Assembly (NCBI GenBank): GCA_016210435.1
Contig: JACQUF010000497.1
Span: 1-5,491, forward strand
DNA: 5,491 nucleotides
Source: Chloroflexota bacterium
GTDB taxonomy: Bacteria > Chloroflexota > Dehalococcoidia > Lucifugimonadales > Lucifugimonadaceae
Reading direction: 5' to 3'
Every line of letters starts with the position of its first letter. The first letter of the stretch is position 1. The position numbers and the translations under genes were made by a program. The notes below the pieces were generated by a model that saw only the letters and a program-made list of their open reading frames with translations, was not told the origin of the DNA and made no database searches. Shown one piece after another: positions 4,808-5,491 of the stretch.

Positions 4808-5491
4808 GTGACGCGTGTAAAGATCGGGGTGATCGGGGGCGGAGCGATCGCGCAGATCCAACATCTGCCGTTCCTTAAGGAGCTCGCTGAAGAGTTCGAC
4901 GTGCGCGTAATCTGCGACATCTCGCAGCGGATTGCGGAATTTGACGCCCAGTGGTTCCAGATTCCGACGTATGTGACCGACCACCGGAAAGTCCTTGAAA
5001 TGGACGTCGATGCGGTCCTACTTTGCCAGACCGACCCGAAGACTGACGTGGCGATCGCGGCATTCAACGCGGGCAAGCACGTCTTCATCGAAAAGCCAAT
5101 CTGCTTTTCCCTGCGGGAGATCGACTCGATCATTGGGGCCGCCCGCAAGTCCGGCAGGGTGGCGCAGGCCGGTTACGTCAAGCTCTTCGAGCCGGCCTTC
5201 GAAGCCGCCCAACAGGAGCTCAAATCAACCCAGGACGTGCGGTACGTCCAGGTCAATCACCTGCACCCCGGTAACACGCTCCACATACGGCAGTTCCGGA
5301 CCAAGAGATTCGACGACATACCCGAGTATGCGAAACAAGAGATCCAGAACGCGCGCAAGGCCGCGATCAACGATGCCATCGGGGAAGTGCCACCGCTCGT
5401 GGAACGAGCTTTCGGCACCCTGTCCGGGAGCCTCATCCACGACCTGTACGGCCTGCGCGTGCTGTTCGGCGCTCCCAGCCGCGTGGCACAC
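4808..5491 (+). CDS. Gfo/Idh/MocA-family NAD(P)-dependent oxidoreductase (3' end outside the window)
   Basis: 228 codons are visible and the frame is open to the right edge; family members are usually 330-400 residues. The N-terminus is a Rossmann fold: KIGVIGGGAIAQ carries G-x-G-x-x-A at residues 10-15, and Asp37 at the end of the second strand (VRVICDIS) favours NAD over NADP. D-A-V-L-L-C at 68-73 and AGKHVFIEKPI at 88-98 follow, with Glu95-Lys96-Pro97 the family signature and Lys96 the expected catalytic lysine. Near the edge, LIHDLYGLRVLFGAP (209-223) aligns with the usual H-D-I-D-L-L-R-W-L-F-G segment, giving His211 as the family histidine; Asp is replaced by Tyr214. The family oxidises or reduces sugars, inositols and related compounds, but the substrate cannot be named. 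It is translated from the cupin mRNA, 15 bases downstream of the cupin stop. Confidence 0.94.
   Translation, partial: MTRVKIGVIGGGAIAQIQHLPFLKELAEEFDVRVICDISQRIAEFDAQWFQIPTYVTDHRKVLEMDVDAVLLCQTDPKTDVAIAAFNAGKHVFIEKPICFSLREIDSIIGAARKSGRVAQAGYVKLFEPAFEAAQQELKSTQDVRYVQVNHLHPGNTLHIRQFRTKRFDDIPEYAKQEIQNARKAAINDAIGEVPPLVERAFGTLSGSLIHDLYGLRVLFGAPSRVAH

Noticed and set aside
4519..5148. 209-codon - strand frame opposite the cupin end and the dehydrogenase start
   Set aside because: It is Ser-rich and antisense to the GxGxxA and EKP motifs of a clear Gfo/Idh enzyme, a frequent source of spurious annotation.

Overview
The window suggests a chromosomal segment from a moderately GC-rich bacterium with a cell surface rich in lipoproteins. 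The best lineage guess is Chloroflexota, perhaps a Dehalococcoidia or SAR202-like environmental genome. The clue is the family 5 substrate-binding protein, whose lipidated cysteine is followed by a long Val-Glu-Lys repeat tether, a style I associate with that phylum. The Thr/Pro/Ser/Ala-rich tether of the second lipoprotein fits the same picture. This is inference from style, not from a marker gene.

Layout, left to right. (1) The 3' end of a PQQ-type beta-propeller gene on the + strand enters from the left edge. Its reading frame runs 145 bases into the convergent neighbour. (2) On the - strand, 353-1801 encodes a secreted lipoprotein with a Pro/Thr/Ser linker and what I read as a seven-bladed propeller. 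(3) The gap 1802-1988 holds a 13-bp perfect stem followed by a T-run (- strand terminator of the next gene) and a near-perfect palindrome ahead of the lipoprotein gene. (4) On the - strand, 1989-3830 encodes a complete family 5 (oligopeptide/nickel-type) ABC-transporter substrate-binding lipoprotein. (5) A 326-base divergent gap, 3831-4156, carries a near-consensus sigma-70 promoter for the binding protein (TTGACA, 17 bp, TATGGT), a leader of about 114 bases with a hairpin and a possible 27-codon leader ORF, and a 10-bp palindrome that could be an operator. (6) On the + strand, 4157-4792 encodes a cupin, followed after 15 bases by a Gfo/Idh/MocA-family dehydrogenase that runs off the right edge at 5491.

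How they may work together. The right half looks like a small divergent uptake-and-metabolism locus: a surface binding protein captures a small solute, and a metal-binding cupin with an NAD(P)-dependent oxidoreductase acts on it in the cytoplasm. Gfo/Idh/MocA enzymes usually act on sugars, polyols or their derivatives. That would make a carbohydrate-like ligand possible for the binding protein, although family 5 proteins more often bind peptides. No permease or ATPase gene is in view, so the transporter is incomplete here. The left half is separated by a terminator and encodes two propeller proteins of unknown ligand. I saw no tRNA, rRNA, CRISPR array, insertion sequence or phage feature. Most of the window is ordinary; the regulatory architecture between 3830 and 4160 and the odd 3' end of the first gene deserve the closest look.
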